NCBI GenBank assembly: GCA_016098155.1 | Contig: JAAAJB010000189.1 | Coordinates: forward strand, 1-55,735 | Direction: 5' to 3' | Origin: Actinomortierella ambigua | Taxonomy: Eukaryota > Mortierellomycota > Mortierellomycetes > Mortierellales > Mortierellaceae | Length of the DNA: 55,735 bases | In this document: positions 32,927-43,076 of the stretch, piece after piece | Layout of the letters: each line of letters opens with the position of its first letter | Numbering within the stretch: the first letter of the stretch is position 1 | Position numbers and translations under genes: made by a program | The notes under the pieces: generated by a model | Told to the model about the DNA's origin: nothing | The model's database searches: none | What the model saw: the letters and a program-made list of their open reading frames with translations, nothing else

Positions 32927-35900
32927 ATGACCCTCGTCCCGGACATTGGCCATGGTGGTATTGGACAGGCGCAGTCTGTACCCGATCCACCTCAGGAACA
33001 GGAACGGCTCTTGCCACAGATCCATCGTCAGCGGCAACACCAGCGACAACACCAACAGCAGCAGCAACAACAACAACAACAACGGCCGCAGTCCTCCTAT
33101 GGCAGTACGCTCTCATCCATCACCGCGCATTTTTCTTCTCCTCTTCCTCCTCCACTACCAACTCCACCGCAGCGTGCTAAAACACCAACTACTCCAGGCG
33201 GTCTCACAAGATTGAACCTGCCCTCCCATCCACCGCCTTCTTCGCCATCTTCCAGATCGACCCGATCAACCAACAACAACAAAGCTACTACGATTGCTGC
33301 TAATACCACCACTACTACTGACGCTATGGCAAAGGCTAAGGCTAAGGCTACTACCACCGCCACTGCCACCTCCCCTTCGTCTCCCCGGACATCGTCGGCT
33401 GCTTATTCCAACGCTGTAGCGGCACTGGACCTTGCCACGGGCAATCTCGGTCAACGCCCCTCGGCCGAAGGTGGTAGTGGTAGTAGTGGTGGTGGTGGTG
33501 GTGGTAGTGGTAGTGGTGGTAGTGGTGTTAGTGGCCCCAGACGACCAGCAGGCATGGTCCATGGTCGGAGCTACAACCATGAAGTCGCGACAAGGAACCA
33601 GCTTCAGAAGCAGCAGCGGCGGCGACCGCGGCGAAACACGGGGGGATCGGCGTATACAGTCTCAGCAGTCATGATTGGAGGAGGTGGCAGTGGTGGTGGT
33701 TCAGGAGGAGGAGGAGGAGGAGGCATACCACCGTCGCCAGTGTCATCCTTCAGTCTGCACAATCTACCGATTCCTACCAGAGGCAGCTGTTGGACGTTTG
33801 TGGCCAAGCATGTACCGATCATGTCCTGGCTCGTGATGCGACCTGGATACAATTGGAGGGAAGACTTTGTTCCAGACCTGTTTGCCGGTTTATGTAAGGA
33901 TGAAAAGTTACCCTTGTCGAACACACACCAACATCGCCTACTGCCAAGTAACCCACCACCACCCTCACCCCACCCCTACGACCATGCTACCATCCCATGT
34001 CCCGTTCCTTTGACCTTTTGTCTTGCATTGCTCGCAGGAACGGCCCATTCCCTTCCCGCACCTCCCCCTTGTTCTCTTCTCTCTTCTTTTTGAACTACAA
34101 CCAACTTTGTGCAAAACAAAAAAAATTGCGTGGTGCGTGTGGTTGCTGCAGGCTCAACGACCCCGTGCGCGCATGCACAAACACACGCACCTACCTTTCC
34201 CCCCCCTCCCCCAAAAAAATAGGGAAGAGGGGGAAGGGGAAGGGGGTAGGGGAGAAGAGATAGGGATGAAAGAGATAAGTAGTTGCTCACTCGTCTGTTA
34301 TATCTTTTTTGTACTTCATAATTCGTTTTATATTTGGGTATATAGCTGTAGCAATTGTCGTCATACCTCAAAGTGTGGCCTATGCGCTGTTGGCATCCCT
34401 ACCCCCGGTCTATGGACTGTACACGTCGTTGGTACCGGCATTGGTGTATTCCATCTTTGGCACGAGTCGACATATGTCGCCGGGGACATTTGCCATCACG
34501 TCGTTGTTGTTGGGCCAGAGTGTGCACAAGATCTTGGCAGATCAAGGATTAAGTGAAGGCGGAGGAGGTCATGGTCAGCCAGGCCCAGGATCAGGACCAA
34601 TACCCGGCAACATGTCATCGGGGTGGTCCTCTTCCTACGCGTATTCGTCCTCATCATCACCGTTGTCATCGTCTCTGTTGATGATGGACCCCGAGGAGGA
34701 GTACCAGCGGCGGTACGTGATGCTCTGCTTGATGATGACGTTTATGATCGGGATCATCCAGGTCGTGCTCGGGTTTGCGCGGCTGGGGCGGTGGATCTCG
34801 CGGAGTCTGGTGCCAACGCCGCTGGTGTCTGGGTTCAACACGGCCTCGGCGTTCCATATCGGCACGCATCAGATCAAGCATCTGTTGGGAGTGAAACCGC
34901 CGAGGTTCAGCGGCACGTTTGGCATGTTCCGTACCTGGATCTGGATCCTCGACGGCTTCTTTGACAAGGTCGCCTGGCCCACGCTGGGACTCGGCCTTGC
35001 CGCGATTGTGACCATGATGGGGCTGCAGCGGCTAGAGTGCTGGCGTCGGAAGCGAGCGTCGGCGTCGCTATCATCGTCGTCGTCGTCGTCGTCGCTGTCG
35101 TTGCCAAAGCCTTCTTATTCTTCGAAAAACCCGTTGGCGCTGGAAGATCCTTTCTCATATTCATATTCGTCATCGTCGTTGTCATCATCGACATCATCAT
35201 CCTCCTCTTCGCCGTTGACGTTATGCACAAGTCCTTGTTCTATCGGTCCGAATGGTTCGATGACCTTTGACCAATCGTTGCTAACGGTTCAGGATGTGGC
35301 CATCGAGCGAGAGTCGCGCTTGGGCCGACGTTCTTTTGACTACTCACCCATGTCGTCCAGATCAACTTCACCGGCACCTGGCCCTACCCGGATTAGGCCA
35401 CACTCGTTACCCCACCGTCATCACCACTATCATCATAATCGTAGTCACCCTCGTCATCATCATCACTCCCGCCACCATCATCACCATCACCATCCTTCTC
35501 CTCATTCTTCCCCACGACAACAAGGACTGGGCTCACAACACTGCCCCTATCAATATCAGCAACAACAGCAACAACAGCAACAACTACAACAGCTACCACA
35601 ACAGCAACAGCAACAGTATCCAACGTACCTGGCGACACCCCTTCAGCCAGAGGCAGGATTGTATAATACAGGGGCAACACACTCTCGACCCAACCCAGGA
35701 GGAGGGGGAGGAGGGGGAGGAGAAGGAGTAGTAGCAACAGGAGGGCACTATGGTGGAAAGAAGAATGGTGGTTGGCGGACGTCCTGGCGACAGCTGCAAC
35801 CGCCTCATTTCTCACCTCCGCGTATTCGGAAGGGCGATGGAGAAGAGCAACCACCACAACAAAAAGTCGGCCGCCATGGTGAAGAGGAAGACGGTGACGA

Positions 35901-37497
35901 TGACAGAGATGAGGCAGAGGCAGTGAAGGTGGAGGTGGAGGACAGCGATGACGATGATAACAATGTCCATGGAGAAGAAGGATGGAGAGAGGAGGATACA
36001 GTCGACTATCTTCCCCCTACAAGTTGGAAGATGGTAGCAGAGGGATACAGTCCTAGGGATAGCATCGCGATGGGAGACCACGAGCACGAAGATTTTTATG
36101 TCCGAGTGGATTCATGCCATCACAAGCCCTTGGCACCGCAGCAACAACCACCACAACAAAAGGAAGCAGACGAAGAGGAAGGTGGTGGCTCTCTTTCGGC
36201 ACATCGACCAGACACAGATCGACGGAGCCCTTCACAATCGGCGAGTGTCGTTTTCGAGAGCCATCCTTCGCCAATAGCGACAGCAACAGCAACAGCAACA
36301 CCAGCAAGAGTGGTACCCATGGCTGGCCCATGGACACCACTACTCTCTGGCTACGGGTCACCTCCGATCGCCACCACGACAACAACAACAACAATAACAA
36401 ACTACGGTGCAGGACACTTTGGTTCAGAAGGAGGGGCCCGCAAAGAGGTACAAACAGCGACGGCAGAGGATCGACGACCAGGATCCGGACCCGGAGCGCC
36501 ACAACGATCACGGCGACCACAGCGACCACCACCACGGCCACAGGTCGGTGCCGGGTCATGGTCGTCATGGTCGACGTTGGTGGTAGAGACGATGAAGAGC
36601 AGAAGCCGGACAAAGTGGCTTACGCGGGCATGGCGAGCAGGGCGACGAACACATTTCCCGATCCCGGACATTTTCGTGTGTCTGGTGGTATGGACGGTGG
36701 TGACGGTGGTGCTGAACCTGGACAGGGAGCATGGCGTGAAAGTCGTGGGGCCGGTACCCTCGGGTTTGCCACCAGTCTCGTTCCCACCGTTGCAGATGAT
36801 GACACTGGAGAGGCTTTTCGATCGAGGAGGAGATAGGAGTGGTTGGTGGACGGATGTGCGGGCACTGTTGTGGCCGTCGTTTGTGATGGCGTTGTTGATC
36901 TATGTGATGACGCTGGCGGTGGCAAAGCATTTCGGCAAGCTGTACGAGTATGAGATTGATGCTGACCAGGAGATGCGCGCGATCGGGATGGGGTCGTTGG
37001 TCGGGTCGTGTTTTGGCGCGTATGCCTGTACGGGGAACCTAACGCGGTCGGCGATTCTGGCGCAGACAGGGGCCAAGACGCTGTTGGCGACGATGGTGAG
37101 CTGTGGCGTGGTGTTGATGACGCTGCTGTGGTGGACGCGACTGATGGAACGCGTGCCGGAAACGGTGCTGGCGGCGGTGGTGCTGGTGTCGTTGCAGACG
37201 TTGATCGTGCAGGCGATCGAGGCGCGCGGGCTATGGCGGGTAGGAAGGCGGATGGATGCAGTGATCTGGTGGACGACGTTTGGCATGGTCATGGTGTTTT
37301 CGATCGAGATTGGGCTGGCCGTTGGGCTGGCCGTCGTGGTTTTGTACCAGATCAAGAAACATATCCGGGGTTGGAAGCAGGCCATTTGCCAGTCGGTCCT
37401 GTGCCAGCGGGTCTTGCTCATCCTAGGCTTGCAGAGCCCATTGCATACCACCTCTGGCCGGGGATGGCTTGCGGGCGAGGACGATGATGACTATTGA
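32927..37497 (+). CDS. SLC26/SulP-type anion transporter homologue with a giant internal insert
   Basis: Two exons, 32927-33893 and 34346-37497, 1372 residues, far longer than the usual 600-800. Residues 1-270 are low complexity with a Q tract and Gly/Ser runs. The transporter begins near 'PGYNWREDFVPDLFAGL', which splices in frame to 'SVAIVVIPQSVAYALLASLP', 'PVYGLYTSLVPALVYSIFGT' and 'RHMSPGTFAITSLL', the classic SulP signature. Membrane segments continue to about residue 558, are interrupted to about 1088 by a Ser-, His-, Gln-, Asp/Glu-rich insert, and resume with 'FPIPDIFVCLVVWTVVTVVL', 'VVGPVPSGLPPVSFP' and 'YACTGNLTRSAILAQTGAKT'. Only ~40 residues follow the last membrane segment, so the C-terminal STAS domain is absent. 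Substrate (sulphate or another anion) is not predictable. Confidence 0.88.
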
Positions 37498-37748
37498 GCT
37501 TGTTCTTCTCCCCCCTATCTATCTCTCTATCATACCTCTTTACCCCTTCTTTTTTTTTTCTTGGCAAAATGCCATGTGTAGAGAACCCACTGGTCACCCT
37601 GTACCCCACCGTGATAGAATCGCAACACTGCCACTCGACCACCCCACCACCCAACCAAATAAAAAGGCACATCCCTCTCCTTCTATTCCATAGACACACA
37701 GAAACACCACATAAAAAAAATAACATTTCCATTCATTACTTCCCCGGA

Positions 37749-39611
37749 ATGCATTCCATTCATCCATTAGCCATGCCCGAGATTCTTCAGGCACTGGGCG
37801 GGCACGTGCATCGCGCAGACATGGCGTCATGTGCGCGGGTGAGCAAGCTCTGGCACCACACGTTTATCCCATTCCTGTACCAGATAATCCAATCGGGGAT
37901 GGTGCAGCGTGGGCTTGTTTTGACGCCAGCGCACGCACGCTATGTCCGCCAGCTCGAGGTCGAGGTGGACGGGTCGAGCACGTGCAGCGGGAGGTTGTTT
38001 GTGGAACTGCTGTCAGATCTCCGAGCCCTGCGTTGGCACCTGGTCTGGCACGAACATGTCGATAGCCTGAGACAGGTCGTGGTCGGGAACCCGTCTTTAC
38101 AGTCCATCGTTGTCCATTGGGGTCAGGGAGGAGCAAGAGTGGAAGCAGAGGCTAACCAGTGGAGGACCGTGGGCACGTTTGTGAGGGTCGTGGCGGACGC
38201 GGCCTGTGGACCGACGCTGCGCGAGTTGGTCTTGGAGGACCCTTTGCATCGGATGGACCCCCCAAGTTTGTTGGATGTGTTGAGACGATTGCCGGCTCTT
38301 GAGGTGTTAAAGTGTCGTGCGGGCATGGCGGAGGTGCCGGACATTATGTCGTTTGTGGAGGAGCAGCGACGGTGTGCTCGAGAGTATGACAGGCGACAGC
38401 AAGTACAGCAGCAGCAGCAGCAGCAGCAACCACTACCAGGCAACCGTGGCATTGTGTTCAAGCTCCGGTCGCTAGAGCTCTTGGAGCTGCATGTGATCCG
38501 TGCAGCGATCCAGCTGTTGCCAGTGTTGCCCGAATTGGAACAACTGCGCGTGCAAGTGGAGCTAGGGTTTTCGGTCGATCAATTCCCCATGACGCCGCCT
38601 CTGGCGGAGCTGTGTCCAAAGCTACGGGTCTTTCAGATGGTGCACCCAATGAGCTTTTCAATGTCTCCGATGGCCATCAACCACCCCCACCTCGCCAACA
38701 ACAACAATAATAACAACATCAACAACAACTGGCAGCAACAACAAGATGTACGGATGCTGCTGCAAGAAGATATCGTGGCACGTGGGCTTGCTGAGATGCG
38801 AGCACAGTCGGTCGAGCACGTGGTGCTGTCTGAGGCTTACACGGGTGGGAGAAGTGTGGGGTCCTTATTGCGGCGACATTTTGTATCGTTGCAGGTCGTC
38901 AAACTGTGGTATTGTCGATCGACGGTGACGAGTATGCAGATCCAGGCGTTGCTGACCCAGTGCCCAGCCCTGAGGGAGCTCTCATTCCTGGGACCCATCT
39001 TCAAGTCTGGCGTGACCCTCAAGGATGCTGTCCGCGAGCCCTGGGCGTGCACGGGGTTGGAGAGGCTGGAAATGGCGGTGCAAGGGGTGTGTCGTATCGA
39101 TGACCACACGAATGAGGAAGAGGATGTAGAGGACAAGGACAAGGAAAAATGTGGGCTGGCGCAGGGGCAACCACCACAACAGCACCCTGACCATTGTCGA
39201 GCCCTGGAAGAACAGCTTTACCGACAGCTTGGAAAACTCGTCCAGCTCAGGACATTGGTCCTCGGAGCCGTCTCTGCCGTCGACGACCGCGGCCGCCTGC
39301 AAAGGGACTGTCTGGGGTGGTCGCTAGACCGAGGGCTGGGGGGCATGGCACCACCAGCACCCTCTTCCTCTTCTTCTTCTTCTTCCTCTTCTTTTCCCTC
39401 CTCGTCTTGGCAAAAATGTGGGCTAGAGGTACTAGACTTGAAGCGCTGTGCTCATGAAATGAGCCTTATCGAGGTACAATGGATGCAGAGGAATTTCCCG
39501 CGGTTGAGGTACCTCCGCGGTGTGCTTGGATCGTCTACAATGCACCGTGACCAGCACAATGAGATTCGAAGATGGGTCGATCACCACTGGCCGAGCATCC
39601 GGCTATCTTAG
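37749..39611 (+). CDS. F-box/LRR protein 1 (intronless)
   Basis: 620 residues. The N-terminal ~45 residues are F-box-like: 'AMPEILQALGGHVHRADMAS' and 'CARVSKLWHHTFIPFLYQ'. The rest is leucine-rich, with 'LRELVLEDPL', 'LPALEVLKCRAG' and 'LRSLELLELHVI'. It is interrupted by short Gln and Asn tracts and a Ser run near the C-terminus. Conserved family features are 'VVLSEAYTGG', 'LKDAVREPWACTGLERLEMA', 'EVQWMQRNFPRLRYL' and a final 'WVDHHWPSIRL'. F-box proteins recruit substrates to SCF ubiquitin ligases, the LRR part presumably binding the target. The start at 37749 is chosen because the F-box follows at once; an open frame extends upstream to 37494 without family resemblance. Confidence 0.83.
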   Translation: MHSIHPLAMPEILQALGGHVHRADMASCARVSKLWHHTFIPFLYQIIQSGMVQRGLVLTPAHARYVRQLEVEVDGSSTCSGRLFVELLSDLRALRWHLVWHEHVDSLRQVVVGNPSLQSIVVHWGQGGARVEAEANQWRTVGTFVRVVADAACGPTLRELVLEDPLHRMDPPSLLDVLRRLPALEVLKCRAGMAEVPDIMSFVEEQRRCAREYDRRQQVQQQQQQQQPLPGNRGIVFKLRSLELLELHVIRAAIQLLPVLPELEQLRVQVELGFSVDQFPMTPPLAELCPKLRVFQMVHPMSFSMSPMAINHPHLANNNNNNNINNNWQQQQDVRMLLQEDIVARGLAEMRAQSVEHVVLSEAYTGGRSVGSLLRRHFVSLQVVKLWYCRSTVTSMQIQALLTQCPALRELSFLGPIFKSGVTLKDAVREPWACTGLERLEMAVQGVCRIDDHTNEEEDVEDKDKEKCGLAQGQPPQQHPDHCRALEEQLYRQLGKLVQLRTLVLGAVSAVDDRGRLQRDCLGWSLDRGLGGMAPPAPSSSSSSSSSSFPSSSWQKCGLEVLDLKRCAHEMSLIEVQWMQRNFPRLRYLRGVLGSSTMHRDQHNEIRRWVDHHWPSIRLS

Positions 39612-39846
39612 ATGCACTCCTTTATAAACAATACATACCAATACCAACACCAATGACAACAATAACAAGAGAAGCAAGAGGAGAGGAGAGGAGATGGGCG
39701 GAACCACAGATACCTCCCCCCCCCCTTGACTGTTAGAGCAGCTTTTTCACGCTTCCTCTTTTTCTCTCTCTCTCACTCTATCTCTCTTTCACTGTGCTTC
39801 CCCCCCCCCCCCACCACCACCACCACCACCCCAACTTTTGATTACC

Positions 39847-41733
39847 ATGCATCCCATGAACGCATTTAGCATTCCCGAAATCCTAATGGCCGTTGGCCAT
39901 CATCTCACCCTTCATGAACTAACCGTCTGTGCACGAGTGAATAAGCTCTGGCAGGCCACGCTCTCGCCTCTTCTCTACCGTGAGGTGCATCGAACAGCGC
40001 TGGAACGCGGTCTGGTCGTGACACCGATGGTGGCGCCATTCATCCGTAAACTCAAAGTAGCACACGAGAGCCCCGGGATGGAGACCCTTGTGCAGCATTG
40101 CCAGGACTTGGTCTCCGTCCACATGACCTCGCTACAGTCAGCGCAGGACTGGCAGTGCCTGCTGCGATTGGTCGAACGCAACTTGCGGCTGCGGGCCCTC
40201 ACGATTGAGTTTAGTCCGTGGGGGTTGGATTTGGATTGGAGTGCTCTCGTGGCAGCGTTCTCTCCTCGACCATCTTCATCAACGTTGCCGTCGTCGTCGT
40301 CATCTGTGCGCCAATCTACTATAAGCGAACTGTCTATTCAGGACCATTACAATCTCTTTCGAGGTCCACAAGTGCTGGCCCTGTTCGATGCCTTGCCGGC
40401 GTTAAGGGTGTTTCGGTTCAACGGAAGGAGCTGTGAAGAGGCTAGGTTCCGTTGGCTGATGCATGCACGAAAGCGACGAAACAAGCAGCTACAGCAGGAA
40501 TGCTCTGCTGAAAAAAGAACCCATCAGCAACGACAGCTCAGTCTCAAAAGGACAACGTTTGGACTACGCGTGCTCGAAGTGACGGAATCAAGCAATCGGC
40601 TAGCGATGACATTGCTCGAGTTCCTACCAAAACTCGAGATCCTTCGGATGACGTCCAACGCGGTCGACATGGACGAGTTTCCAGCCTCGATGGCGACGAT
40701 TTGTCCCAAACTGCACACGCTCGAGATCTTGCACCGACTGCGCGTACACATACAATACCCCACGATCGACTCGGCTTCGGACGACCCGTTCGTCAACACG
40801 GTCAATGCCGAACGGGCCATGCGCGGCGTTCAAGGTTGTCGCCCACATTCGCTCATCAAGGTCATCCTTGCAGAAGCCTATACCGGTGGACTTATCATCC
40901 AGACGTTGTTGGAACACCAGTGTCGGTCCTTGCAGGTGTTGCGCCTGATCATGAGCCGACCCTCGGTGACCAGCCACCATCTGCAACAGCTGTTGACGAT
41001 GTGCCCAGAGTTGCGCGACTTGACCGTCATCGGGTTTGCGATCGAGAATCGGCTGACGCTAAGGGATGCGGTGCGGGAGCCCTGGGTGTGTACCAAGATT
41101 GAGTGCCTGCGCATCGCCATGGTCGGGGTCTGTCATGGGAAAGAGTTGGAGGAGGAGGAGGAAGAAGAGGAAGGGGAAGGGGGAGGGGAGGGAGAGAGGA
41201 GGGAGGACCGGCAGGTTGGTGGTGATGAACAACATCCCATACGACGACAGCGGTGCTACCTCTTTGGCGAGGAAGAGTTACTACCATCGCAGCATCATCA
41301 TTCTCTGGATGAACAAGGCCTGCTACATCCGCAACACCACCAACACCCAGTAGCGTGTCGAACACTCGAGCAGCAATTTTACAAACAGCTCGGCCAACTA
41401 GAGCATTTGCAGTATCTACACATCACGGGCCGGCCACCCTTAGAAGGACGATTCTTGTCGACGACGAAGCACGCGCTGTTGAGCGACACGCTCTCATGGT
41501 CGCTCGACCGCGGACTGGGAGCGATGGCCGGTCGGCCAGGGGCAGGCCAACGACTACAGACACTGAACATGGGCTTGGGTGACCACTGGATGGGTTTAGC
41601 CGAGATTCAGTGGATGCATCAACACTTTCCAAAGCTGACCAGGATCACGGGCCTGTCCCACTCACGGTCTAGACAGCGGGACCAGGCGGAGGCGTGGGTC
41701 CGGCAGCATTGGCCTGGTGTTGAACTGGAATAG
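39847..41733 (+). CDS. F-box/LRR protein 2 (intronless)
   Basis: 628 residues, starting 'MHPMNAFSIPEILMAVGHHL' with F-box-like 'VCARVNKLWQATLSPLLYRE'. It is the closest paralogue of the gene at 37749: shared 'VILAEAYTGG', 'LTLRDAVREPWVCTKIECLR', 'LSWSLDRGLG', 'EIQWMHQHFPKLTRITG' and terminal 'WVRQHWPGVELE'. An acidic Glu/Gly run lies near 41145-41210. Same strand, 235 bp downstream of gene 1. Role as a substrate receptor is inferred from the family. Confidence 0.85.
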   Translation: MHPMNAFSIPEILMAVGHHLTLHELTVCARVNKLWQATLSPLLYREVHRTALERGLVVTPMVAPFIRKLKVAHESPGMETLVQHCQDLVSVHMTSLQSAQDWQCLLRLVERNLRLRALTIEFSPWGLDLDWSALVAAFSPRPSSSTLPSSSSSVRQSTISELSIQDHYNLFRGPQVLALFDALPALRVFRFNGRSCEEARFRWLMHARKRRNKQLQQECSAEKRTHQQRQLSLKRTTFGLRVLEVTESSNRLAMTLLEFLPKLEILRMTSNAVDMDEFPASMATICPKLHTLEILHRLRVHIQYPTIDSASDDPFVNTVNAERAMRGVQGCRPHSLIKVILAEAYTGGLIIQTLLEHQCRSLQVLRLIMSRPSVTSHHLQQLLTMCPELRDLTVIGFAIENRLTLRDAVREPWVCTKIECLRIAMVGVCHGKELEEEEEEEEGEGGGEGERREDRQVGGDEQHPIRRQRCYLFGEEELLPSQHHHSLDEQGLLHPQHHQHPVACRTLEQQFYKQLGQLEHLQYLHITGRPPLEGRFLSTTKHALLSDTLSWSLDRGLGAMAGRPGAGQRLQTLNMGLGDHWMGLAEIQWMHQHFPKLTRITGLSHSRSRQRDQAEAWVRQHWPGVELE

Positions 41734-43076
41734 TGTAGTGAAGAAGACGAAGAACAACGACTGAATAGTCATGTATTGCGAACGTCCCCTCCCTCCTTCT
41801 TTTCTTGTCGAGAAAGAACCGCTCCTGGGCTTTAGCGCATGCATGCATGTATGCATTCATTCATGAATTCATTCATTGCACAGCATTAGCCACTCTCTCA
41901 TTGCGCATCAACAAGACAATGGTCTCTACAAAGAATCTATATACAGTCGGTTTTCACCTCGCTCCGGCCATGTGTTCGAGTTGATAAGTTTGCTGACGAC
42001 AACACAGGCATACACCTTCTGGGTGGCCCAATTTGCTCTACAGAGACGTTGCGCCAAACACTGCGCTCGTGCAGAGCAACTTTAGCATGAAGTGCCCTCA
42101 TGTTGTCGTCTGCTTGAGAGCGACATACTATTACAATGTACACTATGCGGGTTTACACAAGCACTACCAACACACTTGGAGAGACTGAGCTTTAATCTTT
42201 GGATATAAGGCGGTCAGTATCAGGGAATACACTATGGTTGTCTCTTACATTGAGCATCCCGTGTCAGCACTGAAAGGAGGCATGGATGCTAACGACGGAC
42301 GAGTCATAGATCCAGAATTCTGGTCGAATAAGAACCACCCACTATTACCACCAACCACCACCAGTCCAACAACATCTGAGCCGATTTTCAAGTGCATTAG
42401 TTCGCTCAACGAGGGTGTACAGTACTTTATGCCATCTCGCTAAGAGCAGCTCCATGTGGCTCACGGTGGATGACGACAGAAAGTATCTTTCTGGATAAGT
42501 TTCCGACAACAAAAACAATAACAGCAGCACGATAGCAAACAACCTGTCTCTCTCCCCTCTCTCGGGGTATGAGGGAGCACATTCGGGTACAGTTGTCTGG
42601 TGAACCCTTGTATCCAAGTACCAGAGTACGCAGACCCCCCCCCTCGATCCTATTCGATGGCTTTTTTTTTTCGTTGTTGATTCGCGACGCTGTGGACTCG
42701 AACCTTGACCCTCAGTGCTAGGAGTGTGAGATGGAGAGGATGTTTTGGTATCGTAAATGATTGGCATGGTCTGCGTAGAACGAAAAGAAACAATGCCCAT
42801 CTATCTGTTAGTCTCCTCTTTGTCCCCCTCCCCCTGTTTTTTCGCAATTAACCTAATTTTGAGAGTCTTCAGCCCAGTAAGATATCACCACAGAATGATG
42901 CGATGAATCAACGTACTCTTTTTTTTTTCCCCTGCCCCTGCCCTCCCCCCCCCCCTTTTTTTTTTTTTTTTTTTTTCGTTTTTCGTTTTTGAATTGCTCT
43001 TCGCAGCTCATTTCTCCTTTTCTCTGTCTCTCTGTCTCTCCATTCCTCCGTCCCCTCCCTCCCCATTTTCTTTTGA
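41734..43076. other. Intergenic with one small candidate frame
   Basis: 1.3 kb. A 69-codon frame at 42234-42443 ('MVVSYIEHPVSALKGGMDAN' ... 'NEGVQYFMPSR') is preceded by a TATAAG at 42205; unrecognised, may be an exon or chance. Poly-C and poly-T runs (42948-42977) precede F-box gene 3. The 12-base tRNA-like motif at 42694-42705 was rejected. Confidence 0.3.
42234..42443 (+). CDS. Small unrecognised open reading frame
   Basis: 69 residues, no signal peptide or membrane segment, contains 'DPEFWSNKNHPLLPPTT'. A TATAAG lies 29 bases upstream, very close for a fungal promoter. No family recognised; could be an isolated exon. Confidence 0.2.
   Translation: MVVSYIEHPVSALKGGMDANDGRVIDPEFWSNKNHPLLPPTTTSPTTSEPIFKCISSLNEGVQYFMPSR

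Noticed and set aside
35294..35857. Long His/Ile- and Val/Leu-rich frames on both strands in the transporter insert
   Set aside because: They arise from trinucleotide-like repeats read in other frames of the SulP gene, which is continuous here.
37494..37748. N-terminal extension of F-box gene 1
   Set aside because: The upstream frame is open but CT-rich, has no family resemblance, and the F-box begins right after the ATG at 37749, as in the paralogues.
42686..42712. GGTTCGAGTCC on the minus strand, resembling a tRNA T-loop
   Set aside because: The bases flanking the loop do not form a five-pair T stem (only two pairs) and no matching acceptor or anticodon arms were found nearby.
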